Positions 8,251-17,292 of a stretch of DNA of 64,000 nucleotides are shown piece by piece (position 1 is the first letter of the stretch; each line of letters opens with the position of its first letter). The notes under the pieces were generated by a model, which was not told the origin of the DNA, searched no databases, and saw only the letters and a program-made list of their open reading frames with translations. A program made the translations under genes and the position numbers. Origin of the DNA: UBA1930 sp943368475 (GTDB lineage: Bacteria > Bacteroidota > Bacteroidia > Chitinophagales > Chitinophagaceae); the NCBI GenBank assembly GCA_943368475.1, contig CALRLF020000011.1, forward strand, positions 9,369-73,368, written 5' to 3'.

Positions 8251-8294
8251 AAGGGTGCGACGCAAGTAAAGTTCAATTGAAATACAAAAGTTGG
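8251..8294 (-). repeat. Dispersed repeat family with GCGTCGCACC core, copy in the cysD-cysN gap
   Basis: The plus strand reads AAGGGTGCGACGC, AATTGAAATAC, then AAAGTTGG, closely matching the reverse complement of 60071-60115. Confidence 0.65.
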
Positions 8295-8312
8295 TAACAT
8301 AAAAAAATTACA

Positions 8313-9554
8313 ATGGATATATTAAGATTTATAACAGCAGGAAGTGTAGATGATGGTAAAAGTACATTAATTGGCAGGTTGCTGTACGACAGTAAAAATA
8401 TTTTGATTGACCAATTGGAGCAATTGGAAAAGCAAACCAAGAACAAAGAAGCTGGTCCAATTGATTTGGCTTTGTTAACTGATGGTTTAAGAGCAGAACG
8501 TGAACAAGGCATTACCATTGATGTGGCATACAGATATTTTAGTACACCCAAACGCAAGTTTATAATTGCCGATGCTCCAGGCCATGTACAATACACTAGA
8601 AATATGATTACAGGTGCATCTAACGCAAATTTAATTATAGTATTGGTGGATGCAAGATTGGGTGTCATTGAACAAACCAGAAGACATTCTATCATTGCTT
8701 CTTTGTTGAAAATTCCGCATGTGGTAGTAGCCATTAATAAAATGGACTTGGTTAATTTTTCTGAAGATGTGTACAATAATATTGTAATTGATTATGCTGC
8801 AGTTGCCAAACAATTGGGCTTACAAAATGTAACTTATATTCCTATTAGTGCATTGCAAGGAGATAATATTGTTGATGCATCTTTAAATATGGATTGGTAT
8901 GATGGCAAATGTTTATTAGAGTTATTAGAAGATGTTTCTGTAAACAATGATATCAACTTGACGGATCCCCGTTTTCAAGTTCAATTTGTCATTCGTCCAC
9001 AAACAGAAGAATTGCATGACTATCGTGGATATGCAGGAAAAGTAATTAGTGGAGTTTATAAAACTGGTGATAAAGTAACTGTATTACCAGCCGGAATTGA
9101 AACAACGATTTCCAAATTGGAAATTGCAGGAAAAGAAGTAGACGAAATTTTTGCCCCTCAAAGTGCAACGATTTCATTAGCAGATGATATTGATATAAGT
9201 AGAGGTGATAGTATTGTTCTTTCAAATAATCTTCCACAAGTAAACAATGAGGTTGAGGTTTTGTTATGCTGGATGGACGAAAAACCATTGATAGCAGGAA
9301 ACAAATATTATTTACAGCATAATAGTCGTTTAGTACGTTCTGTAGTTAAAGAAGTTGCATATAAATTAGATGTAAACTCTTTGCAACAACAAGATGTAGA
9401 GGGAAATGTTAAGCTGAATGAAGTGGTAAAAGCAACCATTAAAACTGCATCACCATTGGTGTTCGACAAATATGCTGATTTGAGAGCAAATGGTAGTGCA
9501 ATACTTATTGATGAAACCAGTAATAGTACAGTAGCAGCAGTGTTGTTTCAATAG
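8313..9554 (+). CDS. cysN: Sulfate adenylyltransferase subunit 1 (GTPase)
   Basis: The GTPase subunit that drives APS formation by CysD. The 413-residue protein is EF-Tu-like: P-loop GSVDDGKST (residues 10-18), switch region EQGITIDVAYRYF, G3 DAPGHVQYTRNM, G4 NKMD, then beta-barrel domains 2 and 3. There is no fused CysC kinase domain, so the protein is the short form. The gap after cysD is 202 bases and holds three dispersed repeats, yet gene order and direction suggest shared function. Start ATG at 8313. Confidence 0.96.
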   Translation: MDILRFITAGSVDDGKSTLIGRLLYDSKNILIDQLEQLEKQTKNKEAGPIDLALLTDGLRAEREQGITIDVAYRYFSTPKRKFIIADAPGHVQYTRNMITGASNANLIIVLVDARLGVIEQTRRHSIIASLLKIPHVVVAINKMDLVNFSEDVYNNIVIDYAAVAKQLGLQNVTYIPISALQGDNIVDASLNMDWYDGKCLLELLEDVSVNNDINLTDPRFQVQFVIRPQTEELHDYRGYAGKVISGVYKTGDKVTVLPAGIETTISKLEIAGKEVDEIFAPQSATISLADDIDISRGDSIVLSNNLPQVNNEVEVLLCWMDEKPLIAGNKYYLQHNSRLVRSVVKEVAYKLDVNSLQQQDVEGNVKLNEVVKATIKTASPLVFDKYADLRANGSAILIDETSNSTVAAVLFQ

Positions 9555-9579
9555 AAATTTGTTTAAAAGAATGATATCA

Positions 9580-9618
9580 TGTCAGGTTGTCCCGATAGCT
9601 ATCGGGATTGTCGAAACC
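9580..9618 (+). repeat. Dispersed repeat (TGTCAGG ... TGTCGAAACC) split by an 18-bp palindrome
   Basis: Between the half motifs lies TCCCGATAGCTATCGGGA, a perfect palindrome. The element sits just before cysE and accounts for the apparent upstream extension of that reading frame. Confidence 0.65.
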
Positions 9619-9635
9619 GTTCAGAAAATAAAATT

Positions 9636-10466
9636 ATGAGTCAGAATTTTTATAAAAATATTGTCAGCTTTAAAAAGCAACAAGGTTGTGCATTACCTGA
9701 TGCAACTATTGCAAGACGCTTTGTTCATCATTTATTTGAAACCTTATTCATTTGTAAAACAGAAGCCGATAATAATGAGTTTGAAGTAAAAGCACAACTT
9801 GAAAAATCAGCAAATCAATTGGGATTGGTATTATATCCTTTATTTAAAAATGAAGCAGTTGCCAATAAACAGGCAGCTACCTTTTTTGAAGCAATTCCAA
9901 CCTTATATGAATTGTTGTTAGAAGATGCCCATGCAATTTTTAAGGCCGATCCAGCAGCAAAAGAATTAGATCAAGTACTGATTGCTTATCCAGGTTTTTT
10001 TGCAATAGCAGTATATCGTTTCGCTCATCAATTGTACAAGCAACATATTCCTCTGTTGCCAAGAATATTTACAGAATATGCACATAGCAGAACGGGAATT
10101 GACATTCATCCAGCAGCTCAGATAGGCAAAGGGTTAGCTATAGATCATGGAACAGGTATTGTAATTGGTGAAACTGCTGTAATTGGCAATAATGTGAAAA
10201 TATATCAAGGTGTTACATTGGGTGCATTGAGTGTGTTGAAAGAAAAAGCATCTGAAAAACGTCACCCAACTATTCAAGATAATGTAGTCATCTATTCAGG
10301 TGCAACCATATTAGGTGGAGAAACGATTATTGGTCATGATAGTATTATTGGAGGAAATGTTTGGCTTACACAAAGCGTTGATCCATTTTCAATTGTCTAT
10401 CATCAGGCTGAAGTGCAAGTGCAAGACAAAAAATCATTTGTTGAACCAATCAATTTTTTCATTTAA
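9636..10466 (+). CDS. cysE: Serine O-acetyltransferase
   Basis: Makes O-acetylserine from serine and acetyl-CoA, the acceptor for sulfide in cysteine synthesis. The protein has an N-terminal helical domain (to about residue 140) and a left-handed beta-helix of hexapeptide repeats with the signature TGIDIHPAAQIGKGLAIDHG and GETAVIGNNVKIYQGVTLGA. It ends in isoleucine, as needed in this family for docking the tail into cysteine synthase. The frame is open back to 9579, but those 19 codons are a dispersed palindromic repeat; I choose the ATG at 9636, which gives 276 residues. cysK follows 52 bases later. Confidence 0.93.
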   Translation: MSQNFYKNIVSFKKQQGCALPDATIARRFVHHLFETLFICKTEADNNEFEVKAQLEKSANQLGLVLYPLFKNEAVANKQAATFFEAIPTLYELLLEDAHAIFKADPAAKELDQVLIAYPGFFAIAVYRFAHQLYKQHIPLLPRIFTEYAHSRTGIDIHPAAQIGKGLAIDHGTGIVIGETAVIGNNVKIYQGVTLGALSVLKEKASEKRHPTIQDNVVIYSGATILGGETIIGHDSIIGGNVWLTQSVDPFSIVYHQAEVQVQDKKSFVEPINFFI

Positions 10467-10518
10467 ATCCTATTCCCTCAAGGTAATAAAAATTAATTAA
10501 CAGTATAAAATTATACAA

Positions 10519-11430
10519 ATGAAAGCAGCAAATATTTTACAAACCATTGGTAATACACCTCATGTTAAAATCAATCGTTTATTTGGCGATAAGCATAATG
10601 TATATATTAAATTAGAAAGAACTAACCCAGGAGCAAGTATTAAAGATCGTATTGCATTAGCAATGATTGAAGATGCAGAAGCAAAAGGGTTGTTGAATAA
10701 AAATAGTGTAATCATAGAGCCAACATCAGGCAACACAGGTATTGGCCTTGCTTTGGTAGCAGCAGTGAAAGGCTATAAAATTATTTTGGTCATGCCCGAA
10801 AGTATGAGTGTTGAACGTAGAAGATTAATGAGTTTATATGGTGCTGAATTTGTATTAACACCAAGAGAAAAAGGCATGAAAGGGGCTATTGAAAAAGCTA
10901 ATGAATTGGCTGCTGTAACACCCGATGCTTGGGTGCCTCAACAATTTGATAATGCAGCCAATGTAGCTATACATAGAACTACAAGTGCAGTAGAGATTTT
11001 AAATGATTTTCCTGAGGGAATTGATTATTTAATTACTGGTGTTGGTACTGGTGGGCATATTACTGGTGTTGCAGAAGTATTAAAAGAAAAATTCCCCAAT
11101 ACAAAAGTGTTTGCTGTAGAGCCAGAGTTAAGTCCTGTTTTAAGTGGTGGTGCTCCTTCGCCACATCCATTACAAGGCATTGGTGCAGGTTTTGTTCCAT
11201 CTATTCTTAATACAAAAATTTTAGATGGTATCATACAAGTGAGTAAAGACGATGCATATACTTATGCCCAACGTTTAGCTAAAGAAGAAGGTATATTGGC
11301 TGGAGTTTCTACAGGTGCCTCATTAGCTGCTGTTGCTAAACAATTGGTCAATATTCCAGAAGGTGCAACTGTGCTAACTTACAACTACGATACAGGCGAA
11401 AGATATTTAAGTATCGAAGGTTTGTATTAA
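10519..11430 (+). CDS. cysK: Cysteine synthase (O-acetylserine sulfhydrylase)
   Basis: A PLP enzyme that joins O-acetylserine and sulfide to give cysteine. The 303-residue protein shows the PLP lysine in NPGASIKDR (Lys42), the substrate loop PTSGNTGIGLA (about 69-79), and the PLP-phosphate loop GVGTGGHITG. It could be named cysM, which is similar; pairing with cysE favours CysK. It completes the sulfide-to-cysteine step of the island. Confidence 0.94.
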   Translation: MKAANILQTIGNTPHVKINRLFGDKHNVYIKLERTNPGASIKDRIALAMIEDAEAKGLLNKNSVIIEPTSGNTGIGLALVAAVKGYKIILVMPESMSVERRRLMSLYGAEFVLTPREKGMKGAIEKANELAAVTPDAWVPQQFDNAANVAIHRTTSAVEILNDFPEGIDYLITGVGTGGHITGVAEVLKEKFPNTKVFAVEPELSPVLSGGAPSPHPLQGIGAGFVPSILNTKILDGIIQVSKDDAYTYAQRLAKEEGILAGVSTGASLAAVAKQLVNIPEGATVLTYNYDTGERYLSIEGLY

Positions 11431-11439
11431 TTTTTATGT

Positions 11440-11496
11440 AACGAGCTTTCGAACAAAATTGAGCTACTGTTGCGTCGCACACTTGTACAATATAAC
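11440..11496 (+). repeat. Dispersed repeat with GCGTCGCAC core, upstream of cobA
   Basis: Shares about four fifths of its bases with 15930-15987 (GAGCTTTCGAAC..., GCGTCGCAC, CTTGTACAA-ATAAC). Confidence 0.65.
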
Positions 11497-11527
11497 ATTA
11501 TTGACCAGATAAGTTGTAGGTTATTAT

Positions 11528-11544
11528 CCTATAAAAACTATAGA
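11528..11544 (+). promoter_or_regulatory. Candidate sulfur-regulon operator, site 4 (before the SUMT gene)
   Basis: CCTATA-AAAAC-TATAGA, five of six positions symmetrical, ends 5 bases before the start codon at 11550. Its left half equals that of the site at 21244. Confidence 0.45.
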
Positions 11545-11549
11545 ATATT

Positions 11550-12347
11550 ATGGAAGTAAAAAAAGGAAAAGTAATTCTTGCAGGAGCTGGTCCAGGCGAT
11601 GCAGAATTAATTACAGTAAAGCTTCAAAGAAGATTGGCAGAAGCCGATGTAATTTTATCTGATCGATTGGTTAATCCTGAAATCATTGAATTATTTGCAA
11701 ATAAGCAAGCAGCTATTATCTTAACAGGAAAGCAAGGTTACAACGATGCATCCTATACGCAAGATGAAATAAGTGCATTAATTGTAGAGCATGCCTTACA
11801 AGGTAAAACTGTATTGAGATTAAAAGGTGGCGATGTTGCTTTTTTTAGCAACGTATTAGATGAGTTGATTGCCATAGAACAAAATAATATTGAATTTGAA
11901 ATTATACCTGGTATCACAGCTGCGTCAGGAGCATCTGCCTATACAGGAATTCCATTAACTGCTAGGGGTTATGCACAGGGGGTTGAATTTTTAACGTATA
12001 ATCCTAGCAGCAGTTATTCTCCAGAGGCATGGAAAAAATTTGCTACCTGTAATGATACATTGGTTTTTTATATGGCTGCAAAAAACATTGTTGGTTTAGC
12101 TGAAATTTTATTGCGTTATACAAAGAAGCCAAATACCCCATTGGCATTAGTAGAACAAGCAACAACAGTGCACCAGCAAATACATATCACCACATTAAAA
12201 AATTGTGAGAACGAGTTTAAGGATAAACAATTTAGTTCACCATCATTAGTAATTATTGGCGATGTTGTTAACCTTCACCAACGATTTAATTGGTTGCCAA
12301 TCACCAAAGAAGTTGGAAGTGTTTTTAATGAATTAGTCAATGAATAA
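11550..12347 (+). CDS. cobA: Uroporphyrinogen-III C-methyltransferase (SUMT)
   Basis: Methylates uroporphyrinogen III twice with SAM to precorrin-2, the first step committed to siroheme. The 265-residue protein has the tetrapyrrole methylase motifs GAGPGDAELITVK (11-23), RLKGGD (near 90-95), and PGITAASGASAYTGIPLTARG (117-137). Unlike CysG it carries no dehydrogenase domain; that activity is in the fusion protein at 19745. Next to cysJ and cysI, its role is supplying siroheme to sulfite reductase rather than cobalamin, though cobA-type enzymes can serve both. Confidence 0.94.
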   Translation: MEVKKGKVILAGAGPGDAELITVKLQRRLAEADVILSDRLVNPEIIELFANKQAAIILTGKQGYNDASYTQDEISALIVEHALQGKTVLRLKGGDVAFFSNVLDELIAIEQNNIEFEIIPGITAASGASAYTGIPLTARGYAQGVEFLTYNPSSSYSPEAWKKFATCNDTLVFYMAAKNIVGLAEILLRYTKKPNTPLALVEQATTVHQQIHITTLKNCENEFKDKQFSSPSLVIIGDVVNLHQRFNWLPITKEVGSVFNELVNE

Positions 12348-12353
12348 AATCAA

Positions 12354-12378
12354 TGTCAGCCTGAGCCTGTCGAAGGCA
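12354..12378 (+). repeat. Dispersed repeat TGTCAGCCTGAGCCTGTCGA
   Basis: Same family as 15989-16013 and as the P4 arm of the SAM riboswitch (5934-5957). Confidence 0.7.
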
Positions 12379-12412
12379 ATCTAAATCAGCAATTTCAAAT
12401 TAGAAATTAACT

Positions 12413-14107
12413 ATGTTGCAAGAAGCAAAATTGAAACAGTTACAAACCCTTATCGGTTCTTCTACCAAAGAAGAATTGCTATGGATCAATGGTTATTTAA
12501 ATGGTATTGTAGCCAATACGGTTAATACAAAATCAACTGCTACAACAGTTAAAAAAATTACTTTACTGTTTGGTACAGAAACAGGCAATTCAAAGTCTGT
12601 TGCAACACAATTGGCTACTACTGCAAAAAAGTATGGAATTGTTACAAAGCTGGCCGGACTTGATCAATACAGGATTACAGATTTAACCAAAGAAGAATAT
12701 TTATTCATTGTTATCAGTACACAAGGCGAAGGTGAACCACCAGAATCGGCAAAGAAATTTTACGAGTATATTCATCAAAATGAGTTGAATTTGTCTAATA
12801 CAAAATTTAGTGTATTGGCATTAGGCGATAGCTCTTATCCACTCTTTTGTAAAACCGGAGAAGATGTTGATAATCGTTTAGAACAATTTGGTGCAACCAG
12901 GGTAGTTCCCTTACAAAAATGTGATGTAGATTATGATGCAGATGCAAAGCAATGGTTTGATAAAGTGTTATCATATTTAGAGCAATCGCATAATGTAACC
13001 ACTGTTCAAACAATTACAACAACAGAAGCTGCTCCTAAAAAAGCAGGTAAGAAAATGTATGATGGAACAATTGTTACCAATATCAATTTAAACGATAAAG
13101 GGTCTAATAAGGAAACCTATCATATAGAAATTACTACAGAGGAAACAATCGAATATGAAGCAGGTGACGCATTGGCGATCATTCCAAAAAATAAAGAATT
13201 TATTGTTGATACTTTACTTTCCCTAACAGGTACAAAAGCAACTCTTGAAGTTGTTACAGCAAAGCATACTGCTATGGTTAGAGATCTGCTGATTCACCAT
13301 TTGAACATTTGTTATTTGCTTGGTTCAACCATTAAAAAATATGCAGCCATTGTTGGTCAGGAAATTCCTGATACTAGAATGGACTTAATAGATTTAATCA
13401 GGATTTATCCTGTAAAAGATGCTGAACAGTTTATTGAAGTAGTAAAAATATTAACGCCAATTGCTCCCCGTTTATATACCATAGCATCATCTCCCAAAGT
13501 ACATGAACAAGAAATACATATCACTGTACGCAGAGATGAGTTTATTAGCAATGAAGAAAAGCAATATGGTTTGTGCAGTAATTTTTTAGGAGATGCTACT
13601 ATAGGAACTGAGATTCAATTTTACATCCATAAAAACAAGCATTTTAAACTAGCTGCTGCCGACAAAGATATTATCATGATTGGACCTGGAACTGGCATTG
13701 CTCCATTTCGATCTTTCTTAGCTGAACGAGATGCTACAAGTGCTACAGGAAAAAATTGGTTGTTTTTTGGTGAGCAATATTTTCAAAAAGATTTTTTGTA
13801 TCAAACAGAGTTACAAAATTATTTAAAGACAGAAGTACTTACGAACATAAGCCTTGCATTCTCAAGAGAGCAAGAACATAAAGTATATGTGCAACATAAG
13901 ATGTTGGAGCAAGGTAAAGAATTGTTTTCATGGATTGAAAACGGAGCAACCATTTATTTAAGTGGAACCAAACATCCAATGAGTACAGATGTAGAAAAAT
14001 CTTTACTCGATTTATTTGAGCAGTTTGGCAACAAAACAACCGAAGATGCCAAACAATATTTTGAGCAACTGAAAAAAGAAGGACGATATCAAAAAGAAGT
14101 CTATTAG
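12413..14107 (+). CDS. cysJ: Sulfite reductase flavoprotein (alpha) subunit
   Basis: Carries electrons from NADPH through FAD and FMN to the CysI hemoprotein. The 564-residue protein is ordered as an N-terminal leader (1-45), a flavodoxin FMN domain (LLFGTETGNSKSVA, STQGEGEPPESAKKF, ALGDSSYPLFC), and a ferredoxin-reductase FAD/NADPH module with PRLYTIASSP and GPGTGIAPFRSFL. It ends EGRYQKEVY, the usual CysJ C-terminus. It is slightly shorter than the enterobacterial protein (about 600). cysI follows after 86 bases. Confidence 0.95.
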   Translation: MLQEAKLKQLQTLIGSSTKEELLWINGYLNGIVANTVNTKSTATTVKKITLLFGTETGNSKSVATQLATTAKKYGIVTKLAGLDQYRITDLTKEEYLFIVISTQGEGEPPESAKKFYEYIHQNELNLSNTKFSVLALGDSSYPLFCKTGEDVDNRLEQFGATRVVPLQKCDVDYDADAKQWFDKVLSYLEQSHNVTTVQTITTTEAAPKKAGKKMYDGTIVTNINLNDKGSNKETYHIEITTEETIEYEAGDALAIIPKNKEFIVDTLLSLTGTKATLEVVTAKHTAMVRDLLIHHLNICYLLGSTIKKYAAIVGQEIPDTRMDLIDLIRIYPVKDAEQFIEVVKILTPIAPRLYTIASSPKVHEQEIHITVRRDEFISNEEKQYGLCSNFLGDATIGTEIQFYIHKNKHFKLAAADKDIIMIGPGTGIAPFRSFLAERDATSATGKNWLFFGEQYFQKDFLYQTELQNYLKTEVLTNISLAFSREQEHKVYVQHKMLEQGKELFSWIENGATIYLSGTKHPMSTDVEKSLLDLFEQFGNKTTEDAKQYFEQLKKEGRYQKEVY

Positions 14108-14160
14108 TATAAAAGGTATAGGGAATAAGGCTAAAGGCGTAAGGCTTACTGCTTCGCCAA

Positions 14161-14190
14161 CCTTAAACCTTAAACCTTAAACCTTACACC
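14161..14190 (+). repeat. Short tandem array of CCTTAAA
   Basis: Three CCTTAAA heptamers then CCTTACACC, just 3 bases before the cysI start. The tail is repeated inverted at 8122-8137. Confidence 0.7.
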
Positions 14191-14193
14191 ATT

Positions 14194-15858
14194 ATGTCAG
14201 ATAAAAAACTCTCTCCGGTAGAAAAAATAAAAACCAGTAGCGATGGTTTGCGTGGCACATTAAAGGATAGTTTAACTGATGCTATTACTGGTTCTTTACG
14301 TGATGACGATCAATCATTGATTAAGTTCCATGGCATGTACCAACAAGATGACAGAGATAGACGAGAAGAACGCTCTGCAAAAAAATTAGAATGGCTGTAT
14401 TCATTTATGATTCGTTTGCGTTTACCTGGTGGTTTTCTTACACCATCACAATGGGTAGGTTTACACCATATTGCAGGTGAACATTCAACAGGTGTTATAA
14501 AAATTACCACACGTCAAACTGTGCAATTGCATGGTATTGTAAAAAGTCATGTAAAGCCAACCATTCAGGCTTTTGATACATTGAAATTAGATTCTATTGC
14601 TGCTTGTGGAGATGTAAACAGAAATGTTTTATGTTCTCCCAATCCAAAGCAATCTGCATTGCATGACGAAATCTATGCTTATGCCGATGAAATTAGTAAA
14701 CTGCTCTTACCTAAAACAAGAAGCTACTATGATATTTGGTTAGATGAAGAAAAGTTAGCCGAACATAGTGAAGAAGATCCACTGTATCAAGACAGGTATC
14801 TACCTCGTAAGTTTAAAATCGCAATTGCTATTCCACCCAATAACGATACAGATGTTTTCGCTAACGATATTGGTCTTATTGCCATTATCAACAACGGAAA
14901 ATTAACTGGTTTCAATATTGCTGTAGGTGGTGGCCTGTCAGCAACACATGGCAATACTGCTACTTATGCAAGAGCTGCAACAGTAATTGGCTTTGCTGAT
15001 ACGAAAGAAAAATTGTTTAAGACTGTTTATGAAATCATCACTATTCAACGTGATTATGGTAATCGCAGCGATCGAAAATTAGCACGTTTGAAATACACCA
15101 TCGACAATATGGGTGTTGAAAACTTTAAAGCTGAACTGAATAAACGTATTGGTTATACATTACCTGACGCAAAGTCATACTCATTTACCGAACGTAAAGA
15201 TTATTACGGCTGGGAACAATGCGATAAAGGCTTATGGCATTACACCATTTTTGTAGAAAATGGAAGAGTATTAGATGATAATGGCATTGCTTTAAAAACT
15301 GCATTATTAGAAATTGCTGAAACAGGCATTCCTAACTTTCGTTTCACCGCCAATCAAAATGTAATTCTTACTGATATTCAAGAAGCAGACAAAGCAATGA
15401 TTCAAGCACTTTTAGAAAAGTACAATATCATTGAGCATACCAACAAAGCATCTGGCTTGCGTAAAAATGCAATGGCCTGTGTGGCTTTGCCAACTTGTCC
15501 TTTGGCATTGGCTGAAGCCCAACGTTATATGCCTTCACTAATTGACAAGATAGAACCATTGCTTATTAAACATCAATTGCAAGACGAAGAAATCATTACA
15601 AGAATGACGGGTTGCCCCAATGGTTGTGGACGATCAGCAATTTCTGAGATTGGTTTTATTGGCACTGCTGCTGGAAAGTATAATTTACAATTAGGTGGTG
15701 ATCATGCGGGTTATCGTTTAAATAAAACCTATAAAGAAAGTTTAGACGAAACCCAGTTGCTGCAAGAGTTAGATACATTGCTCAACAACTTTAAGCAAGA
15801 AAGAAATGCTGAGGAATCTTTTGGTGATTATACGCAAAGAACTTTTTTCAAAGCATAA
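14194..15858 (+). CDS. cysI: Sulfite reductase hemoprotein (beta) subunit
   Basis: Reduces sulfite by six electrons to sulfide at a siroheme coupled to a [4Fe-4S] cluster. The 554-residue protein has the four cluster/siroheme cysteines in the family spacing: Cys429 and Cys435 (ACVALPTC), then Cys474 and Cys478 (TGCPNGCGR). The N-terminal ferredoxin-like half includes KITTRQTVQLHG and CGDVNRNVLC. Length is normal for CysI. It needs siroheme, and the pathway for that cofactor is encoded in the next four genes together with cobA. Confidence 0.96.
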   Translation: MSDKKLSPVEKIKTSSDGLRGTLKDSLTDAITGSLRDDDQSLIKFHGMYQQDDRDRREERSAKKLEWLYSFMIRLRLPGGFLTPSQWVGLHHIAGEHSTGVIKITTRQTVQLHGIVKSHVKPTIQAFDTLKLDSIAACGDVNRNVLCSPNPKQSALHDEIYAYADEISKLLLPKTRSYYDIWLDEEKLAEHSEEDPLYQDRYLPRKFKIAIAIPPNNDTDVFANDIGLIAIINNGKLTGFNIAVGGGLSATHGNTATYARAATVIGFADTKEKLFKTVYEIITIQRDYGNRSDRKLARLKYTIDNMGVENFKAELNKRIGYTLPDAKSYSFTERKDYYGWEQCDKGLWHYTIFVENGRVLDDNGIALKTALLEIAETGIPNFRFTANQNVILTDIQEADKAMIQALLEKYNIIEHTNKASGLRKNAMACVALPTCPLALAEAQRYMPSLIDKIEPLLIKHQLQDEEIITRMTGCPNGCGRSAISEIGFIGTAAGKYNLQLGGDHAGYRLNKTYKESLDETQLLQELDTLLNNFKQERNAEESFGDYTQRTFFKA

Positions 15859-15859
15859 T

Positions 15860-15925
15860 ATTCTTCCCCTCCTTGGAGGGGTAGGTAAAATATTAGGTGT
15901 GCAAAAAATATTATTGGGATGGGTT
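15860..15925 (+). repeat. Dispersed repeat, long form (CCCCTCCTTGGAGGGG ... GGGATGGGT), copy 2
   Basis: Same layout as 8148-8212; begins 2 bases after the cysI stop codon. Confidence 0.7.
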
Positions 15926-15929
15926 TTGA

Positions 15930-15987
15930 ACCAGGCTTTCGAACATAAATCAGCTACAGTGGCGTCGCACTCTTGTACAACATAACA
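15930..15987 (+). repeat. Dispersed repeat with GCGTCGCAC core, upstream of the ALA synthase gene
   Basis: Aligns over its length with 11440-11496. It is followed at once by another repeat, so three families lie end to end in 15860-16017. Confidence 0.65.
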
Positions 15988-15988
15988 A

Positions 15989-16013
15989 TGTCAGCCTGAG
16001 CTTGTCGACGGCG
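15989..16013 (+). repeat. Dispersed repeat TGTCAGCCTGAGCTTGTCGA
   Basis: Copy of the 12354 family, ending 19 bases before the ATG at 16033. Confidence 0.7.
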
Positions 16014-16032
16014 ATGATAATAAAGAACTAAA

Positions 16033-17292
16033 ATGATTGATTACAACAACATATTTCAAAAAAAACTACATCACCTCAAAGAACAAGGTGCATATCGGCA
16101 GTTTTTAGAAGTCAATAAAAGTGCACAGCATTTTCCTAATTTTTATTACAAGAACAATGAAGGGATTCAGCGTTCTGCAGTCAATTGGTGCAGTAATGAT
16201 TATCTCTGTATGAGTACACACGAAGAGGTTATTGCAAAATTGAGTTTTGTAGCACACAGAAGTGGCACAGGAAGCGGTGGAACAAGAAATATTTCAGGTA
16301 CAACAATTCATCATAAAGATTTAGAAAATACATTGGCCAATTGGCATAAAAAAGAAGCTGCTTTATTGTTTAATGGAGCTTATCAAGCAAATGCAAGTAC
16401 ACTACAAACATTAGGTAAGCATATTGAAGATTTGATTTTCATTTCCGACGAATACAATCATGCTTCTATTATAGAAGGTATGAAAGCAGCAGGTAACGAA
16501 CGAAAAATTTTCAGGCATAATAATGTTCAACAGCTTGAAGAAATACTGCAAACTATTCCTTACCATCAACCTAAAATAATTGTATTCGAATCAGTGTATT
16601 CAATGGCTGGAACTATTGCAAATGCAAAACAAATTATTGCTTTGGCCAAACAGTACAATGCACTCACTTATATTGATGAAGTACATGCTGTAGGATTATA
16701 TGGTATAACTGGAGCAGGCATTTTAGAACAAGAAAATCTGCAAGCAGAAATTGATATTGTAAATGGAACCTTATCCAAAGCTATTGGTGTATTTGGTGGT
16801 TATATTGCTGCTTCAAAAACAGTTATAGATTTTATTAGAAGCTTTGGTAGTGGATTCATCTTCACTACATCACTACCACCAGCAATTTGTGCAGCAGCGA
16901 ATAAAAGTATTCAACTCATTCAGCAAGATGTTGAGCTACGAACTTCCTTTTTCAATAATGTATTACTACTAAGAAATGTGTTAGAACAAAACGAAGTTGC
17001 CTACACAAGTAATGCTTCACATATAACTCGTATTCATATTGGAGAAGCCAATCGTTGTAAGCAATTAGCAAACGATTTACTGCAATTACAGTCTGTCTAT
17101 TTACAACCCATTAATTTTCCTACTGTGCCAAAGGGACAAGAATGTTTACGCATTATTGTAACACCCAAACATCAGCCAAAACATATTCATCATCTGGCGT
17201 ATAGCCTTAAAAAATTGCTGTATGGAAAAGATACGCATAACAGGCAGAGCCTCGAAGCTCTCCTTGTTACAGATGGAGAAAACGAAGCGTAA
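16033..17292 (+). CDS. hemA: 5-aminolevulinate synthase (Shemin/C4 pathway)
   Basis: A PLP enzyme condensing glycine and succinyl-CoA to 5-aminolevulinate. The 419-residue protein matches ALAS motif by motif: GTGSGGTRNISGT, NHASIIEG, IFRHNN, FESVYSMAG, YIDEVHAVGLYG, the PLP lysine Lys249 in NGTLSKAIGVFGGY, GFIFTTSLPP, and YLQPINFPTVPKG. The last motifs separate ALAS from the related KBL and AONS enzymes. Bacteroidota generally make ALA from glutamyl-tRNA, so this is unexpected and may have been acquired. It overlaps the next gene by 71 bases. Context (cysI before, hemC-hemD, hemB after) suggests dedicated tetrapyrrole supply for siroheme. Confidence 0.93.
   Translation: MIDYNNIFQKKLHHLKEQGAYRQFLEVNKSAQHFPNFYYKNNEGIQRSAVNWCSNDYLCMSTHEEVIAKLSFVAHRSGTGSGGTRNISGTTIHHKDLENTLANWHKKEAALLFNGAYQANASTLQTLGKHIEDLIFISDEYNHASIIEGMKAAGNERKIFRHNNVQQLEEILQTIPYHQPKIIVFESVYSMAGTIANAKQIIALAKQYNALTYIDEVHAVGLYGITGAGILEQENLQAEIDIVNGTLSKAIGVFGGYIAASKTVIDFIRSFGSGFIFTTSLPPAICAAANKSIQLIQQDVELRTSFFNNVLLLRNVLEQNEVAYTSNASHITRIHIGEANRCKQLANDLLQLQSVYLQPINFPTVPKGQECLRIIVTPKHQPKHIHHLAYSLKKLLYGKDTHNRQSLEALLVTDGENEA

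Noticed and set aside
8273..8776. 167-codon minus-strand frame opposite cysN
   Set aside because: It is the mirror of a strongly conserved GTPase gene and shows no family features.
9579..9635. Upstream start for cysE
   Set aside because: The added 19 codons are a dispersed palindromic repeat; the ATG at 9636 begins family-like sequence.
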